NCBI GenBank assembly: GCA_016866255.1
Contig: VGMY01000009.1
Span: forward strand, 20,787-84,786
DNA: 64,000 bases
From: Bacteroidota bacterium
GTDB lineage: Bacteria > Bacteroidota > Bacteroidia > Flavobacteriales_D > Crocinitomicaceae
Direction of reading: 5' to 3'
A model generated the notes under the pieces. It did no database searches and had not been told where the DNA came from. It was given only the letters and a program-made list of their open reading frames with translations. Below, in pieces: positions 1 to 9,563 of this stretch; position 1 is the stretch's first letter, and each line of letters begins with the position of its first letter. Made by a program: the position numbers and the translations under genes.

Positions 1-884
1 CAAATGTTTGCATATTGGGCTATCGCTTCTAGCACCTCATCGGTCATGTCTTTAGGGTGGGAGGTACTAAAACGAACTCTTAATTGCGGAGAAACTTGCG
101 CAACCATAATAAGAAGTTGGGCAAAATTTACGCTGGGTTCGTTGTGATCAACGATTTCACCCTTAGAACTTAGATTCCATCGATAACTGTCAACATTTTG
201 ACCTAGAAGGGTTACTTCTCGGTAGCCATTGTTGAATAAAGACCTACATTCTTCTACAACGGTTTGAGGATTCCGAGAACGTTCTCTGCCGCGCGTGAAA
301 GGTACTACGCAGAAAGAACACATGTTGTCGCAACCACGCATGATGGTTACAAAGGCCGAAATCCCTCCTTGGTCTAAACGTACCGGTGTAATGTCTGCAT
401 AGGTTTCTTCTCGTGATAAAAGCACATTGACGGCGCGCTGTCCTGTGCCCACTTCATCCAGGAGATTTGGCAAATCACGGTACGCATCCGGTCCGGCGAC
501 CAGATCCACTAATTGTTCTTCCTCCAGCAAGTTTTTTTTAAGACGCTCTGCCATACAACCTAAAATTCCTACCACCAATTCAGGTTTCTTTTTTTTGAGG
601 GATTTAAACTCGGTAAGGCGTTTTCTCACCCGTTGCTCTGCATTATCGCGGATAGAACAGGTATTTAACAACACAAGGTCTGCATCCTCAACATTGCGGG
701 TGGTACAATATCCTTCGCCGGCTAAAATGGAAGCAACTACCTCGCTGTCGGAAAAATTCATCTGACACCCGTAACTTTCTAAGAATAATTTTTTATCTCC
801 TACCCGCTGGGTTTCGTTTTGAAGCATCAACGCTTCACCCTGACGAACTTCGTCTAGTGGCTCGTTCAACTTATTGGGTTGCAT
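1..884 (-). CDS. miaB: tRNA-2-methylthio-N6-dimethylallyladenosine synthase MiaB (C-terminus cut off by window edge)
   Basis: Radical-SAM methylthiotransferase that adds the 2-methylthio group to i6A37 of tRNAs reading UNN codons. Translating the minus strand from the ATG at 884 gives about 294 residues before the window ends. The N-terminal UPF0004 domain has its three cluster cysteines ([26 protein letters not shown]), and the radical-SAM CxxxCxxC is present as [13 protein letters not shown]. The end of the SAM domain and the TRAM domain lie outside the window, so the gene is partial only for that reason. It is divergent from topA. The start is fixed by a canonical promoter whose -7 box ends 4 nt before the ATG. 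The ORF track misses it because it has no stop inside the window. Confidence 0.95.
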   Translation of the reverse strand, partial: MQPNKLNEPLDEVRQGEALMLQNETQRVGDKKLFLESYGCQMNFSDSEVVASILAGEGYCTTRNVEDADLVLLNTCSIRDNAEQRVRKRLTEFKSLKKKKPELVVGILGCMAERLKKNLLEEEQLVDLVAGPDAYRDLPNLLDEVGTGQRAVNVLLSREETYADITPVRLDQGGISAFVTIMRGCDNMCSFCVVPFTRGRERSRNPQTVVEECRSLFNNGYREVTLLGQNVDSYRWNLSSKGEIVDHNEPSVNFAQLLIMVAQVSPQLRVRFSTSHPKDMTDEVLEAIAQYANI

Positions 885-888
885 GCTG

Positions 889-919
889 CAAAGGTAATTG
901 AATTTATGCTTATGTCAAA
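889..919 (-). promoter_or_regulatory. Bacteroidota-type promoter of miaB (leaderless)
   Basis: On the minus strand TTTG (916-919), a 19-nt spacer and TACCTTTG (889-896) match the TTTG-N19-TAnnTTTG consensus exactly. Only CAGC separates the -7 box from the ATG at 884, so transcription should start on or next to the start codon. Confidence 0.7.
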
Positions 920-1042
920 TTGTCATATTTGGTCTTTCTTTAAAAAAAATTAACCAAAGGTTAAGGTATAACGTGGTAAATTTTATCCTGAACACTTCGT
1001 ACTTTTATGTGTTTATTGCATTAGTTTTGTTCAACTGTAAGC

Positions 1043-3355
1043 ATGTCCAAAAATTTAGTCATAGTAGAGTCTCCGGCAAAAGCCAAAACGATTGAAGGGT
1101 ATCTGGGTACCGACTTTACGGTACGTTCGAGTAATGGACACATACGCGATCTCCCAAAGAAAGGGCTTTCCGTGGATATTAAAAATAATTTTACACCCAG
1201 TTACGAAGTTTCAGCCGACAAAAGGCAATTGGTTAATGAATTAAAAAAATTAGCCTCAGTTGCGGACATGGTTTGGCTTGCGACGGATGAGGATCGGGAA
1301 GGGGAAGCAATTTCATGGCACCTGTCAGAAACGCTGCAGCTCGATCCCAAGAAAACCCAACGAATAACGTTCAACGAAATTACGAAAGAAGCCATTTTAA
1401 AGGCAATCAACCATCCTAGGGAAATCGACAGCGCTTTAGTTGACGCACAGCAGGCTCGGAGGGTACTTGACCGAATTGTTGGATTTGAATTATCCCCGGT
1501 ATTGTGGAGAAAGGTTCGTCCGAAGTTATCCGCTGGCCGGGTTCAATCTGTGGCGGTGCGTTTGATTGTTGATCGGGAAAACGAAATCAACGCTTTTAAT
1601 TCAGGATCTTTTTACAAAACAACGGCGGTCTTGATGGCCGAAAAAGGAAGTTTTAAAGCCGAGTTGGACCGAAATTTTCCGGATGAGAATTCGTCGCTCG
1701 AATTTTTGAATTCTTTGGGAATTCCCACTCTAACGGTTGATTCTATTGATGTCAAACCTCATAAGCGCACTCCAGCAGCACCGTTCACAACGTCGAGTTT
1801 ACAACAAGAAGCGTCTGTGCGGCTCGGCTATTCCGTGTCCCGAACCATGTCCATTGCCCAAAAATTATACGAGGCAGGGCACATTACGTACATGAGAACC
1901 GACGCTACAAACCTATCACAATCCGCGATAGACCAAGCTAAGAAGCACATTGTAGCCACTTTTGGGCAAGAATATTCAAATCCAACCCAATACAGGACAA
2001 AATCTGCCAATGCGCAAGAAGCTCACGAGGCTATTCGGCCATCCAATTTTGCTGCGAAAGACGTATCGACTGTTCGTGAGGAACAAAAGCTGTACGAATT
2101 GATCTGGAGACGGACTCTAGGAAGCCAGATGGCACCGGCTCAACTGGAAAAAACAGCCGTTCAAATTGCCATTGCAGGCCAAGAAGAGGCTTTTATCGCA
2201 AAAGGTGAGGTTATTAAGTTTGATGGTTTTCTGAGGGTTTATGAAATCGAGGCCCAAGGCGATGAAGACGAAACCCAAGGCCGTTTACCACAGCTCGTAA
2301 AAGGGGAAAATATCGGCCTTCAAGAGTTGAAGGTTACACAGCGATTTACGCGGGGACCTGCGAGGTACTCGGAAGCAAGCCTCGTTAAAAAAATGGAAGA
2401 ATTGGGCATTGGCAGGCCTTCTACTTACGCACCGACTATCTCCACAGTTCAAAAACGAGGATATGTGGCAAAAAATGAACAAGAAGGAACAGAACGAAAA
2501 TACACTCAGTTGGTGTGGAATAAGGGTTCTTACACCAAAGAGGTTTTAAGCGAAACGGTAGGTGGTGATAAAAATCGCCTTGTTCCGACCGATATCGGAG
2601 TTTTGGTTACGCAGTTTCTCGAGCAACAATTTTCGGACATTATGGATTACCATTTTACCGCTCAAGTAGAGGCCTCTTTCGATGAAATAGCTCAAGGAGT
2701 TTTACCTTGGAAAAACATGATGGGTAAATTCTATGCTGGCTTTCATCTCAGTGTGGAGCAAACTTTAGAGCAAAGCGATCGAGTGACTGGGGAACGAGAA
2801 TTAGGCGTTGACCCAACTTCAGGCAGAAAAGTGATTGCGCGCATGGGCAAATTTGGAGCCATGGTACAAATTGGAAATGAGCAAGAGGACGGAGAAAAGC
2901 CAAAGTACGCTTCGATGTTAAAAACACAGTCTATTCAAAGCATCAGTTTTGAGGAAGCATTGGACTTGTTTAAATTACCAAGGGTGTTGGGGGAGTATGA
3001 AGGAATCGAAATTAAGGCCAACATTGGGAAATTTGGCCCATATGTGCAACATCTCAAAATGTTTGCTTCCATACCAAAAGAGGAGGATATCATGGAAATA
3101 ACCTTTGAACGTGCAATCCAGCTACTTGAGGAAAAGAAATTATCTACCGCCAATAACACGATAAAATCGTTTGATGGAAGACCCGATGTTTTTGTGCTTC
3201 GGGGTAAATATGGTCCTTATCTCAAGATTGGAAAAGATAATTTCAAATTACCCCAAAACACGGTGCCCGAGGAACTGACATTGGACGCTTGCATCACCAT
3301 CGCCTCAAGTCAACCAGAAAAGTCGGCCAAGAAATCGTTCAAGAAAAAAAAATAG
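1043..3355 (+). CDS. topA: DNA topoisomerase I (type IA)
   Basis: Relaxes negative supercoils through a transient 5'-phosphotyrosine. The N-terminal TOPRIM domain opens with NLVIVESPAKAKTI and holds the acidic motif ATDEDREGEAISWH. The catalytic tyrosine is Tyr283 in GHITYMRTDAT, and GIGRPSTYAPTI follows in the core. The C-terminal third lacks the four-cysteine zinc ribbons of E. coli TopA. It instead has topo_C-type repeats (GKFGAMVQIG, GKFGPYVQHL, GKYGPYLKIG) and a lysine tail. The 770-aa length is a little short for the phylum. It is divergent from miaB and is followed after 24 bp by ssb on the same strand. Confidence 0.97.
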   Translation: MSKNLVIVESPAKAKTIEGYLGTDFTVRSSNGHIRDLPKKGLSVDIKNNFTPSYEVSADKRQLVNELKKLASVADMVWLATDEDREGEAISWHLSETLQLDPKKTQRITFNEITKEAILKAINHPREIDSALVDAQQARRVLDRIVGFELSPVLWRKVRPKLSAGRVQSVAVRLIVDRENEINAFNSGSFYKTTAVLMAEKGSFKAELDRNFPDENSSLEFLNSLGIPTLTVDSIDVKPHKRTPAAPFTTSSLQQEASVRLGYSVSRTMSIAQKLYEAGHITYMRTDATNLSQSAIDQAKKHIVATFGQEYSNPTQYRTKSANAQEAHEAIRPSNFAAKDVSTVREEQKLYELIWRRTLGSQMAPAQLEKTAVQIAIAGQEEAFIAKGEVIKFDGFLRVYEIEAQGDEDETQGRLPQLVKGENIGLQELKVTQRFTRGPARYSEASLVKKMEELGIGRPSTYAPTISTVQKRGYVAKNEQEGTERKYTQLVWNKGSYTKEVLSETVGGDKNRLVPTDIGVLVTQFLEQQFSDIMDYHFTAQVEASFDEIAQGVLPWKNMMGKFYAGFHLSVEQTLEQSDRVTGERELGVDPTSGRKVIARMGKFGAMVQIGNEQEDGEKPKYASMLKTQSIQSISFEEALDLFKLPRVLGEYEGIEIKANIGKFGPYVQHLKMFASIPKEEDIMEITFERAIQLLEEKKLSTANNTIKSFDGRPDVFVLRGKYGPYLKIGKDNFKLPQNTVPEELTLDACITIASSQPEKSAKKSFKKKK

Positions 3356-3379
3356 TACATTAGTACGAACATTTATTCG

Positions 3380-3820
3380 ATGAACCAAAGCGTTAACAAA
3401 GTCATTTTGCTTGGAAACCTCGGCCGCGATCCTGAAATAAGGCATTTTGAGAATGGAGGAGTAGTGGCCAGTTTTTCCCTTGCTACATCAGAGTCTTTTA
3501 TGGATTCCCACACAGGAGAAAGGCGTGAAATAACGGATTGGCACGACATAGTCGCGTGGCGTGGGCTTGCCTTGGTTGCGGAAAAAGTTTTGGTAAAAGG
3601 CGCAAGAGTTTATGTTGAGGGCCGGCTCAAAAAAAGATCCTACCAAGACAAAGAAGGACAGTCAAAAACGGTAATTGAGGTAGTTGCGGAGGAGTTGGTG
3701 GTTTTATCCCGACCAGAAGGTAAAAACCCATTAGTACCTCCTTACTCTGAGGTTATATCCGAACAAACCAAGGTTCCGGATAGCCTCATTGAAAAAGACG
3801 ATGACACTCTTCCATTTTAA
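3380..3820 (+). CDS. ssb: Single-stranded DNA-binding protein
   Basis: A 146-aa SSB. The OB fold begins NKVILLGNLGRDPEIR, includes the typical DWHDIVAWRGLA segment, and spans about residues 5-110. A linker leads to the acidic tip DDDTLPF, the conserved docking peptide for repair and replication partners. The gene lies between topA and gldE (5 bp before gldE). The order ssb-gldE-gldD is the same as I recall from gliding flavobacteria. Confidence 0.95.
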   Translation: MNQSVNKVILLGNLGRDPEIRHFENGGVVASFSLATSESFMDSHTGERREITDWHDIVAWRGLALVAEKVLVKGARVYVEGRLKKRSYQDKEGQSKTVIEVVAEELVVLSRPEGKNPLVPPYSEVISEQTKVPDSLIEKDDDTLPF

Positions 3821-3825
3821 TTGCC

Positions 3826-5136
3826 ATGCCAGACCCCTCCGAACCCCTTAGTCTAATTTTTCTTTCCATTACTTGGTCTACTGCTGAAACCATTTATTCA
3901 GTAATCATTGTCCTACTTCTGCTGCTCGCTGCAATAACGACAAGCTCGGAATCCGCCTTCTTTTCTTTAAGACCTCAAGAAAAGGAACAATTAAAAAGCG
4001 AGCAGAGTAAAAAGGCGAACGCGATCTTATCCTTGATTTCTAAACCTAGGGAACTCATTGCTTTGCTATTGATCTCTATCAATTTTGTGAACGTTGGCAT
4101 TGTTATACTATCCACCTTAATTCTCAACAAAATGATGGAGGGATATAGCGAGTTGTCGAAACTGTTGGTAGAAATTTTTGGCATTACTTTGATGATTTTA
4201 ATTACCGGGGAGGTTATTCCGAAAATTTATGGGGCCAATAATGCCCTTAAGGTGGCCCGCTTTATGGCGTTGCCGATTGAACTCATCCGAAAGACTCCCC
4301 CGATTTCGTGGTTAAAATCTTTACTAGTTAACGGAACGGCGTTTATTGGAAGAATTGGGGGTAAAAAAATCCATATATCCTCGGACGATTTGGAATATGC
4401 GATCGCACTTACGACGGATGGAAATTCGGATGAAGAAGAACAAAAACTTTTAGAAGGGATTGTTAAATTTGGAAGAACGGAGGCTGTTCAGATCATGACG
4501 CCGCGCGTTGAGGTAGAGGCACTCAGTATACAATGCAAGTTTTCCGAGGTTTTACAATTAATATTGGATGCAGGCTATTCAAGAATACCGGTTTTTCAGG
4601 ACAAACCGGATGATATTGTGGGGATTCTTTACATCAAGGACTTGATGCATCACTTCACCGAAAAAGATAATTTTTCCTGGCAGAAACTGCTGCGTAAACC
4701 CTATTTTGTCCCCGAAAACAAAAAAATTGACGATCTTCTTCAAGAATTTAGAACCATGAAAATGCACATGGCGGTTGTCGTCGATGAATATGGTGGAGCG
4801 GGAGGAATTGTAACGCTGGAGGATATATTGGAGGAAATTGTAGGCGACATAACCGACGAATTCGATGACGACCAAGTGGAATACCAAAAGCACGACGACG
4901 GCTACTCCTTTTCGGGAAGGACCTCTCTGAAAGATTTTTATAAGATTCTGGAAATCGATGGGGACATTTTTGAAGTTGAGAAGGGCGACTCTGAAACCCT
5001 CGGTGGATTTCTGGTCGAAAAGTCCGGAAGGATTCTAAAAAACCGCGAATTCATTGTACATGGGGATTGGAGACTAACGGTAACGGCATCGGACAAGCGT
5101 CGGATAAAGTTAGTTAAAGTGCAAAAAGAATCATGA
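3826..5136 (+). CDS. gldE: Gliding motility-associated protein GldE (CNNM/CBS/CorC_HlyC membrane protein)
   Basis: A 436-aa membrane protein with an N-terminal DUF21/CNNM region (hydrophobic segments at about residues 22-45, 75-100 and 115-140), a CBS pair (about 205-330, starting near IMTPRVEVEAL) and a C-terminal transporter-associated CorC_HlyC domain (about 350-430). The family resembles Mg/Co efflux proteins. The call GldE rests on the gene order: ssb upstream and gldD downstream with a 4-bp ATGA overlap (5133-5136), as in Flavobacterium. GldE is a known accessory factor in gliding and T9SS; its biochemical activity is uncertain. A generic hemolysin-like transporter is the alternative name. 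Confidence 0.88.
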   Translation: MPDPSEPLSLIFLSITWSTAETIYSVIIVLLLLLAAITTSSESAFFSLRPQEKEQLKSEQSKKANAILSLISKPRELIALLLISINFVNVGIVILSTLILNKMMEGYSELSKLLVEIFGITLMILITGEVIPKIYGANNALKVARFMALPIELIRKTPPISWLKSLLVNGTAFIGRIGGKKIHISSDDLEYAIALTTDGNSDEEEQKLLEGIVKFGRTEAVQIMTPRVEVEALSIQCKFSEVLQLILDAGYSRIPVFQDKPDDIVGILYIKDLMHHFTEKDNFSWQKLLRKPYFVPENKKIDDLLQEFRTMKMHMAVVVDEYGGAGGIVTLEDILEEIVGDITDEFDDDQVEYQKHDDGYSFSGRTSLKDFYKILEIDGDIFEVEKGDSETLGGFLVEKSGRILKNREFIVHGDWRLTVTASDKRRIKLVKVQKES

Positions 5137-5720
5137 ACATAGCCCCGTTCGCTTTCGTCTTTGTTTTTGCAGTGTTACCGGCTTGTACGGACAAACCCCC
5201 CGTCCCAAAACCCTTAAGTTACTTGCGAACAGAGTTACCCGAGCACAGCTATTTTACGATGAGGGTAAACAATCCAATCGTGAGTTTTACAACAGAAATG
5301 TCAACGTTATTCTCGTTATCTAAAAATTTGAGCGACCTAAAATTTGGTTTTCAAGAAGTGGATTTGGGGGCTGCAAATGGATCTCTTTTACTGTACTCCA
5401 AGAAATTTGATTCAAGGGATTCGCTATTTAGACTTATCAATGCAGCCAATGACATGGTGGATGAACATAAAGTGAAAGCAGACCAAATTGATTATGTTCA
5501 GGTAATCGATCCAAATCGTCAGGTTTATGGCACTTTTTTTTCGTTAAAGGGAAATGTTGCGACAAATTTCCAATTTTATCTTACTGACTCAATTTCGAGG
5601 TTCGTACGTGGAGAGTTATTGCTGAATTGCAGACCTAATTACGACAGTTTACGCCCAATCATAGACTATCTAAAAATAGATATGGATAGGATGTTGTCGA
5701 GTTTTCGATGGACACAATGA
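5133..5720 (+). CDS. gldD: Gliding motility lipoprotein GldD
   Basis: A 195-aa lipoprotein. The signal peptide ends in the lipobox LPAC with Cys18, followed by the GldD-like stretch PVPKPLSYLRTELPEH. GldD is needed for gliding and T9SS function in Flavobacterium johnsoniae and is thought to be membrane anchored. The start overlaps the gldE stop (ATGA) and the stop overlaps the folK start (ATGA), so the three genes should be translationally coupled. No enzymatic motif is visible. Confidence 0.88.
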   Translation: MNIAPFAFVFVFAVLPACTDKPPVPKPLSYLRTELPEHSYFTMRVNNPIVSFTTEMSTLFSLSKNLSDLKFGFQEVDLGAANGSLLLYSKKFDSRDSLFRLINAANDMVDEHKVKADQIDYVQVIDPNRQVYGTFFSLKGNVATNFQFYLTDSISRFVRGELLLNCRPNYDSLRPIIDYLKIDMDRMLSSFRWTQ

Positions 5721-6118
5721 GCACTACCATCTTGTCCTTAGGTTCCAATCTCGGAGATCGAGAAGAGCATATTTCAAGAGCGCTTTCCCTCCTTTCAGAA
5801 AAAGCAGGCATCCTAATTTCGGTTTCCAAACCTTACTATTCAGAAGCAATGGGCTATGTTTCAAAACACGAGTTTTGCAATGTTTGTGCTAAGTATTCTA
5901 CCGCGTTAAAACCTCTTGAATTGTTACAGGTCTGTCAAGCTATTGAATTGGAAATGGGCAGAGTGAAAGATTCTAAGGGGTATCTTTCCGATAGAATCAT
6001 CGACATCGACATTCTTTTTTTTGACGACATTACGTTAGTTTCAGAAGAGCTGACCATTCCTCATCCAAGATGGAGTGAAAGACCTTTTGTAATGCGACCT
6101 CTTACGGAGCTTATGTAA
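5717..6118 (+). CDS. folK: 2-amino-4-hydroxy-6-hydroxymethyldihydropteridine pyrophosphokinase
   Basis: Transfers pyrophosphate from ATP to 6-hydroxymethyl-dihydropterin in folate synthesis. The protein begins STTILSLGSNLGDRE, with the SLGSNLGDR signature at its N-terminus, and has the RIIDIDILFFDD metal/ATP-binding segment and IPHPRWSERPFVM near the end. The ORF track starts at 5708, but the ATG at 5717 forms an ATGA overlap with gldD and places the signature at the usual distance, giving 133 aa. It is shorter than E. coli FolK (about 159 aa) but typical of the phylum. Confidence 0.93.
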   Translation: MSTTILSLGSNLGDREEHISRALSLLSEKAGILISVSKPYYSEAMGYVSKHEFCNVCAKYSTALKPLELLQVCQAIELEMGRVKDSKGYLSDRIIDIDILFFDDITLVSEELTIPHPRWSERPFVMRPLTELM

Positions 6119-6178
6119 TATTTTTAATGTTGCCATTTTTTTTTTAATTTAGCCCGCTAATAAATAAATTAATTCGAA

Positions 6179-7891
6179 ATGAAATTTAATTTTTACGTTC
6201 TTTCAATCTTGGGTCTGTCTTTTGGTCTACTTCTCACGAGTTGTGATCAACTCAAAGATTTATCCTATTCTACCACTCCGAATCCGCTGGAAATGCACGG
6301 GGATAGCGTTGCCATTGCTGTAACAGTTAACATTCCCCCAAAAGGAATTAACAAGAAAGTGATCGCTGAAATAACGCCAACACTGGGTAATACCAAGTTG
6401 TCTACTTGGAAAATTCAAGGCGAGAAAGCTACCGGGAATGGTCAAACCATAACCTTCAAACCAGGAGGGTCTGCAACATTTTCGGAAGTGGTGGCTTACG
6501 ATCCTTCTATGGAATCTTCAGAACTTGCGATTACTGCTAAAGTTTTCAAGGGGACAAAAGAAAAAACGAAAGAAGCAATACCTGCTACCAAGTTGGCAGA
6601 TGCCACCATTATCACACCATTAATGGTGCGTCCTGCGTTCATGATGCTAACCGAAACTGCAGATATACCTCGTTCGGAGAACAAAACGGCAAGTGCACAA
6701 TTGAATTTCTTAAAGGGTAAAGACGATGTAAGAGCTACCGAATTAAAGGACAAAGACATCCTTGACCTAGTTACTTGGATTCAAACAGCCCAAACCAATC
6801 CCAAAATTAAAATCAATTCGATCGCTATCAACGGTTATGCTTCGCCTGACGGTGAAGAAACTTACAATGATCCTTTGTCTGGACGTCGTACAAGAACAGC
6901 TAGAACGGCGGTTATCGCTGTGATGAAAAAGAATAACCTAACGCAATACTTGGATACCAACATGTATGCGCTCTCAGGAAACGGAGAGGATATGGCAGGT
7001 TTTCAAAATGCTCTAGCCCAGAGTACGACCATCAAACAAGAGGACAAAGACTTGTTCAGTCGAGTATTGTCCATGGGTGGCCAAAACGACAAGAAAGAAG
7101 ACGATATTTATGCGCTTTCCAAAGGCTTCACGCAATTGGAAAAAGAAATTTTCCCTGCATTACGCCGAGCGGAGGTTGTTGTGAGCTATACCGAAATGGG
7201 ATTGAGCGACGACGAATTGCGTGCAAAAGCCATGGATACTCCAGCGGCTATGTCGGTAGATGAGTTAATTTTTACCGCTTCTAAATTGGTAAAAGACCTA
7301 AACGATCAAGGAAAGATTTACGATGCAGCGGCGTTGAGCTACCCAACGGACGCTCGTGCGCTAAACAACGCAGGAGCTGTTGCCTACATGCAAGGAAACT
7401 ACGCAAAAGCTAAGACTAACTTCGATAAAGCTTTGAGTGCTAAAGACAACAACAAAACCAAAAACAACCTTGCAGGTGTTGCCATGGTACAAGGTGATCG
7501 AGCAACGGCGAAGAAGTTGTTAGGACAGGTTAAAGAGAAAAATGCTGAAATTAATTATAACAACGCAATCATTGCCTTATTAGAAGGAAAGTACAGTTCT
7601 GCAGTGACAGGTTTTAATGCAGCCTCTTTCAACAAAGCTTTAGCTCAAGTATTAGTTGGAACCTTGGATGCTGCCAGTGAAACGCTCGCCAAAAGCAACG
7701 ACAAAGACGCTGCAGACGGATTTTATCTAAAGGCGATCATTGCTGCCCGATCCAATGCGGGCGTTGATGCGATTGTTAGTAACCTCAAGTCTGCCATAGC
7801 CAAAAACAGCCAACTTCGCGAGAAGGCAGGCAAAGATCGTGAATTCATTAAGTTCATAGAAGATCCTACTTTCAGCGCTGCGGTTAAGTAA
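6179..7891 (+). CDS. Lipoprotein with OmpA-like and TPR domains
   Basis: A 570-aa outer-membrane lipoprotein candidate. The signal peptide carries the lipobox LLTSC (Cys22). Residues about 150-330 contain an OmpA-like peptidoglycan-binding fold, seen as INGYASPDGEETYNDPLSGRRTRTA. Residues about 375-530 hold TPR-like helices (NNAGAVAYMQGNYAKAKTNFDKAL, INYNNAIIALLEGKYSSAV). The N-terminal 130 residues look like a beta-rich domain. The family is common in Bacteroidota and probably links the outer membrane to peptidoglycan; I do not recognise a specific gene name. It is monocistronic and ends in a strong terminator. Confidence 0.75.
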   Translation: MKFNFYVLSILGLSFGLLLTSCDQLKDLSYSTTPNPLEMHGDSVAIAVTVNIPPKGINKKVIAEITPTLGNTKLSTWKIQGEKATGNGQTITFKPGGSATFSEVVAYDPSMESSELAITAKVFKGTKEKTKEAIPATKLADATIITPLMVRPAFMMLTETADIPRSENKTASAQLNFLKGKDDVRATELKDKDILDLVTWIQTAQTNPKIKINSIAINGYASPDGEETYNDPLSGRRTRTARTAVIAVMKKNNLTQYLDTNMYALSGNGEDMAGFQNALAQSTTIKQEDKDLFSRVLSMGGQNDKKEDDIYALSKGFTQLEKEIFPALRRAEVVVSYTEMGLSDDELRAKAMDTPAAMSVDELIFTASKLVKDLNDQGKIYDAAALSYPTDARALNNAGAVAYMQGNYAKAKTNFDKALSAKDNNKTKNNLAGVAMVQGDRATAKKLLGQVKEKNAEINYNNAIIALLEGKYSSAVTGFNAASFNKALAQVLVGTLDAASETLAKSNDKDAADGFYLKAIIAARSNAGVDAIVSNLKSAIAKNSQLREKAGKDREFIKFIEDPTFSAAVK

Positions 7892-7907
7892 ATAATATCC
7901 ATTGATG

Positions 7908-8840
7908 TTATCGAAACCCTCCTTCGCGGAGGGTTTTTTGTTGGTGTAGATATTGCTGCTCGAATTGTCCTGGTGTGGGAATGGAGAGCCACTCACATTG
8001 CAGAGTCTCCATATCCATGAGCGTAGAGTATCCACAAAAACTCATTACCGTTTTGGCTGAAGCAAGGATTTTGTCGGCTTCTTCCCAGGCAGTGATTTGA
8101 GGAATGCTGTTGGGGAGGGATGGGTGAGAACCAATTACGAAATCTAATTTATCCAGTTCTGTTTTAAAGGATGCAATCAACAGGGGATGAAATTCTTTTG
8201 GTCCGTTTAAGAGTAAAACTTTCCATTTTTTTTCGCGGTCACTCTTTTGGAGGCGGGAGAGAATTCCAAGGTATTTAAAGGGAATGTTGGGCCTCGCGGA
8301 AAGTTTTCCTGCCAAGCGAAGCTTTTCGCAGTCAGCTATCCAACATGCTTGGAAGCGATGCATTAAAAAACGATGTACCCCCTGAAATGGCAAACCATAC
8401 CAAGGTATAGGCAGCATGCATTGATGGGTTATGAATATGCTTTCAACGTTAGCATGGATAAATCCATAGCGGTGATCGCTTAATACCAAATTAATGGCCT
8501 CGATATTAACGAGTTCAGCTACCTTTCTTTGTTCTTTTAAAAGTTGCGTGAACAGTTGTGGAAATCCAAAAATGAGGTCCTTGATGCTGAACCCATTGGT
8601 GGAAAACACAAAAGGATAGTCGTCCAAAAGAATGTATTTTGCCTTATCGAGGTAACATCGAAAAATGTGTTCTTGATGCAAATTACAAGCAACGATGATG
8701 GAATTATTTTGTTGTTCAAGTGTCTGAAGTAAGGGAATGGATCGGCTCACATGGCCTGAGCCCCAATTTAGGGCGGCAAAAAGAATTCTTCGGTTTTTAA
8801 TTTCGGAAACAGCAGGAATTCGATTAAAATTTGTGCACAT
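7908..8840 (-). CDS. MurG/GT28-like glycosyltransferase
   Basis: A 310-aa predicted GT-B fold transferase. The N-terminal half has the GxGH-type motif NWGSGHVSRSIPLLQTL (about residues 26-42). The C-terminal half has the sugar-nucleotide/capture region FCGYSTLMDMETLQCEWLSI followed by TPGQFEQQ, as in MurG and related transferases. Acceptor and donor cannot be told from sequence; such proteins in Bacteroidota are often annotated as a UDP-GlcNAc:LPS transferase-like protein. It stands alone, divergent from clpP, and its 3' end coincides with the neighbour's terminator. Confidence 0.7.
   Translation of the reverse strand: MCTNFNRIPAVSEIKNRRILFAALNWGSGHVSRSIPLLQTLEQQNNSIIVACNLHQEHIFRCYLDKAKYILLDDYPFVFSTNGFSIKDLIFGFPQLFTQLLKEQRKVAELVNIEAINLVLSDHRYGFIHANVESIFITHQCMLPIPWYGLPFQGVHRFLMHRFQACWIADCEKLRLAGKLSARPNIPFKYLGILSRLQKSDREKKWKVLLLNGPKEFHPLLIASFKTELDKLDFVIGSHPSLPNSIPQITAWEEADKILASAKTVMSFCGYSTLMDMETLQCEWLSIPTPGQFEQQYLHQQKTLREGGFR
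7914..7941 (+). terminator. Rho-independent terminator
   Basis: AAACCCTCC, a TTCGC loop and GGAGGGTTT form a perfect 9-bp stem followed by a T-run. It lies 22 bp after the stop of the OmpA/TPR lipoprotein gene. It overlaps the last codons of the convergent glycosyltransferase gene, whose C-terminal residues REGGF are encoded by the hairpin. Confidence 0.85.
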
Positions 8841-8893
8841 TCGCAGGTCTTATGGTTCGAATTGGTTATTTTTGACACTTAAAATTAGAATAA

Positions 8894-9562
8894 ATGAACG
8901 AAGGATCTGAGTTTTTGAAATATGCGAGTAAGCATCTCGGCATCAATAGTATGCATGTAGGGCATTACATCGATTCATCCATGACTCCTTACATTATCGA
9001 GGAACGCCCCATGAACATGACACAAATGGACGTGTTTTCCAGATTGATGATGGATAGAATCATTTTTTTGGGCACAGGTATCAACGACCAAGTCGCTAAC
9101 ATTATAAATGCTCAACTGCTTTTCTTAGAATCTTTAGATTCGAAAAAAGACATTCAAATATACATGAATTCTCCCGGTGGCTCGGTATATGCGGGGTTGG
9201 GAATTTACGATACCATGCAATACATTCGACCCGATGTATCTACGATTTGTACGGGAATTGCAGCTTCCATGGGAGCCGTTCTGCTTTGCGCCGGAGCCGA
9301 GGGAAAAAGAAGTGCGCTCAAACACGCTCGGGTTATGATTCATCAACCGCTGGGAGGTGCTCAAGGTCAAGCTTCTGATATTGAGATTACGGCTCGCGAA
9401 ATTCAGAAATTAAAGAAAGAGCTGTACGACATTATTGCGCACCACTCCAAGCAAGATTATGACAAGGTTTACGCAGACTCTGACCGCGATTATTGGATGA
9501 CCTCCGAGGAAGCAAAGGCGTATGGTATGGTGGATGAAGTGTTGATTCGTAATCCGAAATAA
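8894..9562 (+). CDS. clpP: ATP-dependent Clp protease proteolytic subunit
   Basis: A 222-aa ClpP serine peptidase that forms the tetradecameric chamber fed by ClpX. The catalytic triad is visible: Ser125 in [11 protein letters not shown], His150 in VMIHQPLGG, and an Asp near residue 199 in DRDYWMT. The oxyanion strand [10 protein letters not shown] is present. The N-terminus is about 25 residues longer than E. coli mature ClpP, consistent with a propeptide. clpX follows after 1 bp, so the two are co-transcribed. Confidence 0.97.
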   Translation: MNEGSEFLKYASKHLGINSMHVGHYIDSSMTPYIIEERPMNMTQMDVFSRLMMDRIIFLGTGINDQVANIINAQLLFLESLDSKKDIQIYMNSPGGSVYAGLGIYDTMQYIRPDVSTICTGIAASMGAVLLCAGAEGKRSALKHARVMIHQPLGGAQGQASDIEITAREIQKLKKELYDIIAHHSKQDYDKVYADSDRDYWMTSEEAKAYGMVDEVLIRNPK

Positions 9563-9563
9563 A

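Noticed and set aside
427-765. 112-aa plus-strand ORF
   Set aside because: It is the antisense of miaB; the minus-strand frame carries the full MiaB signature.
898-1095. 65-aa ORF before topA
   Set aside because: It overlaps the topA start in another frame and has no protein features; the region holds the divergent miaB/topA promoters.
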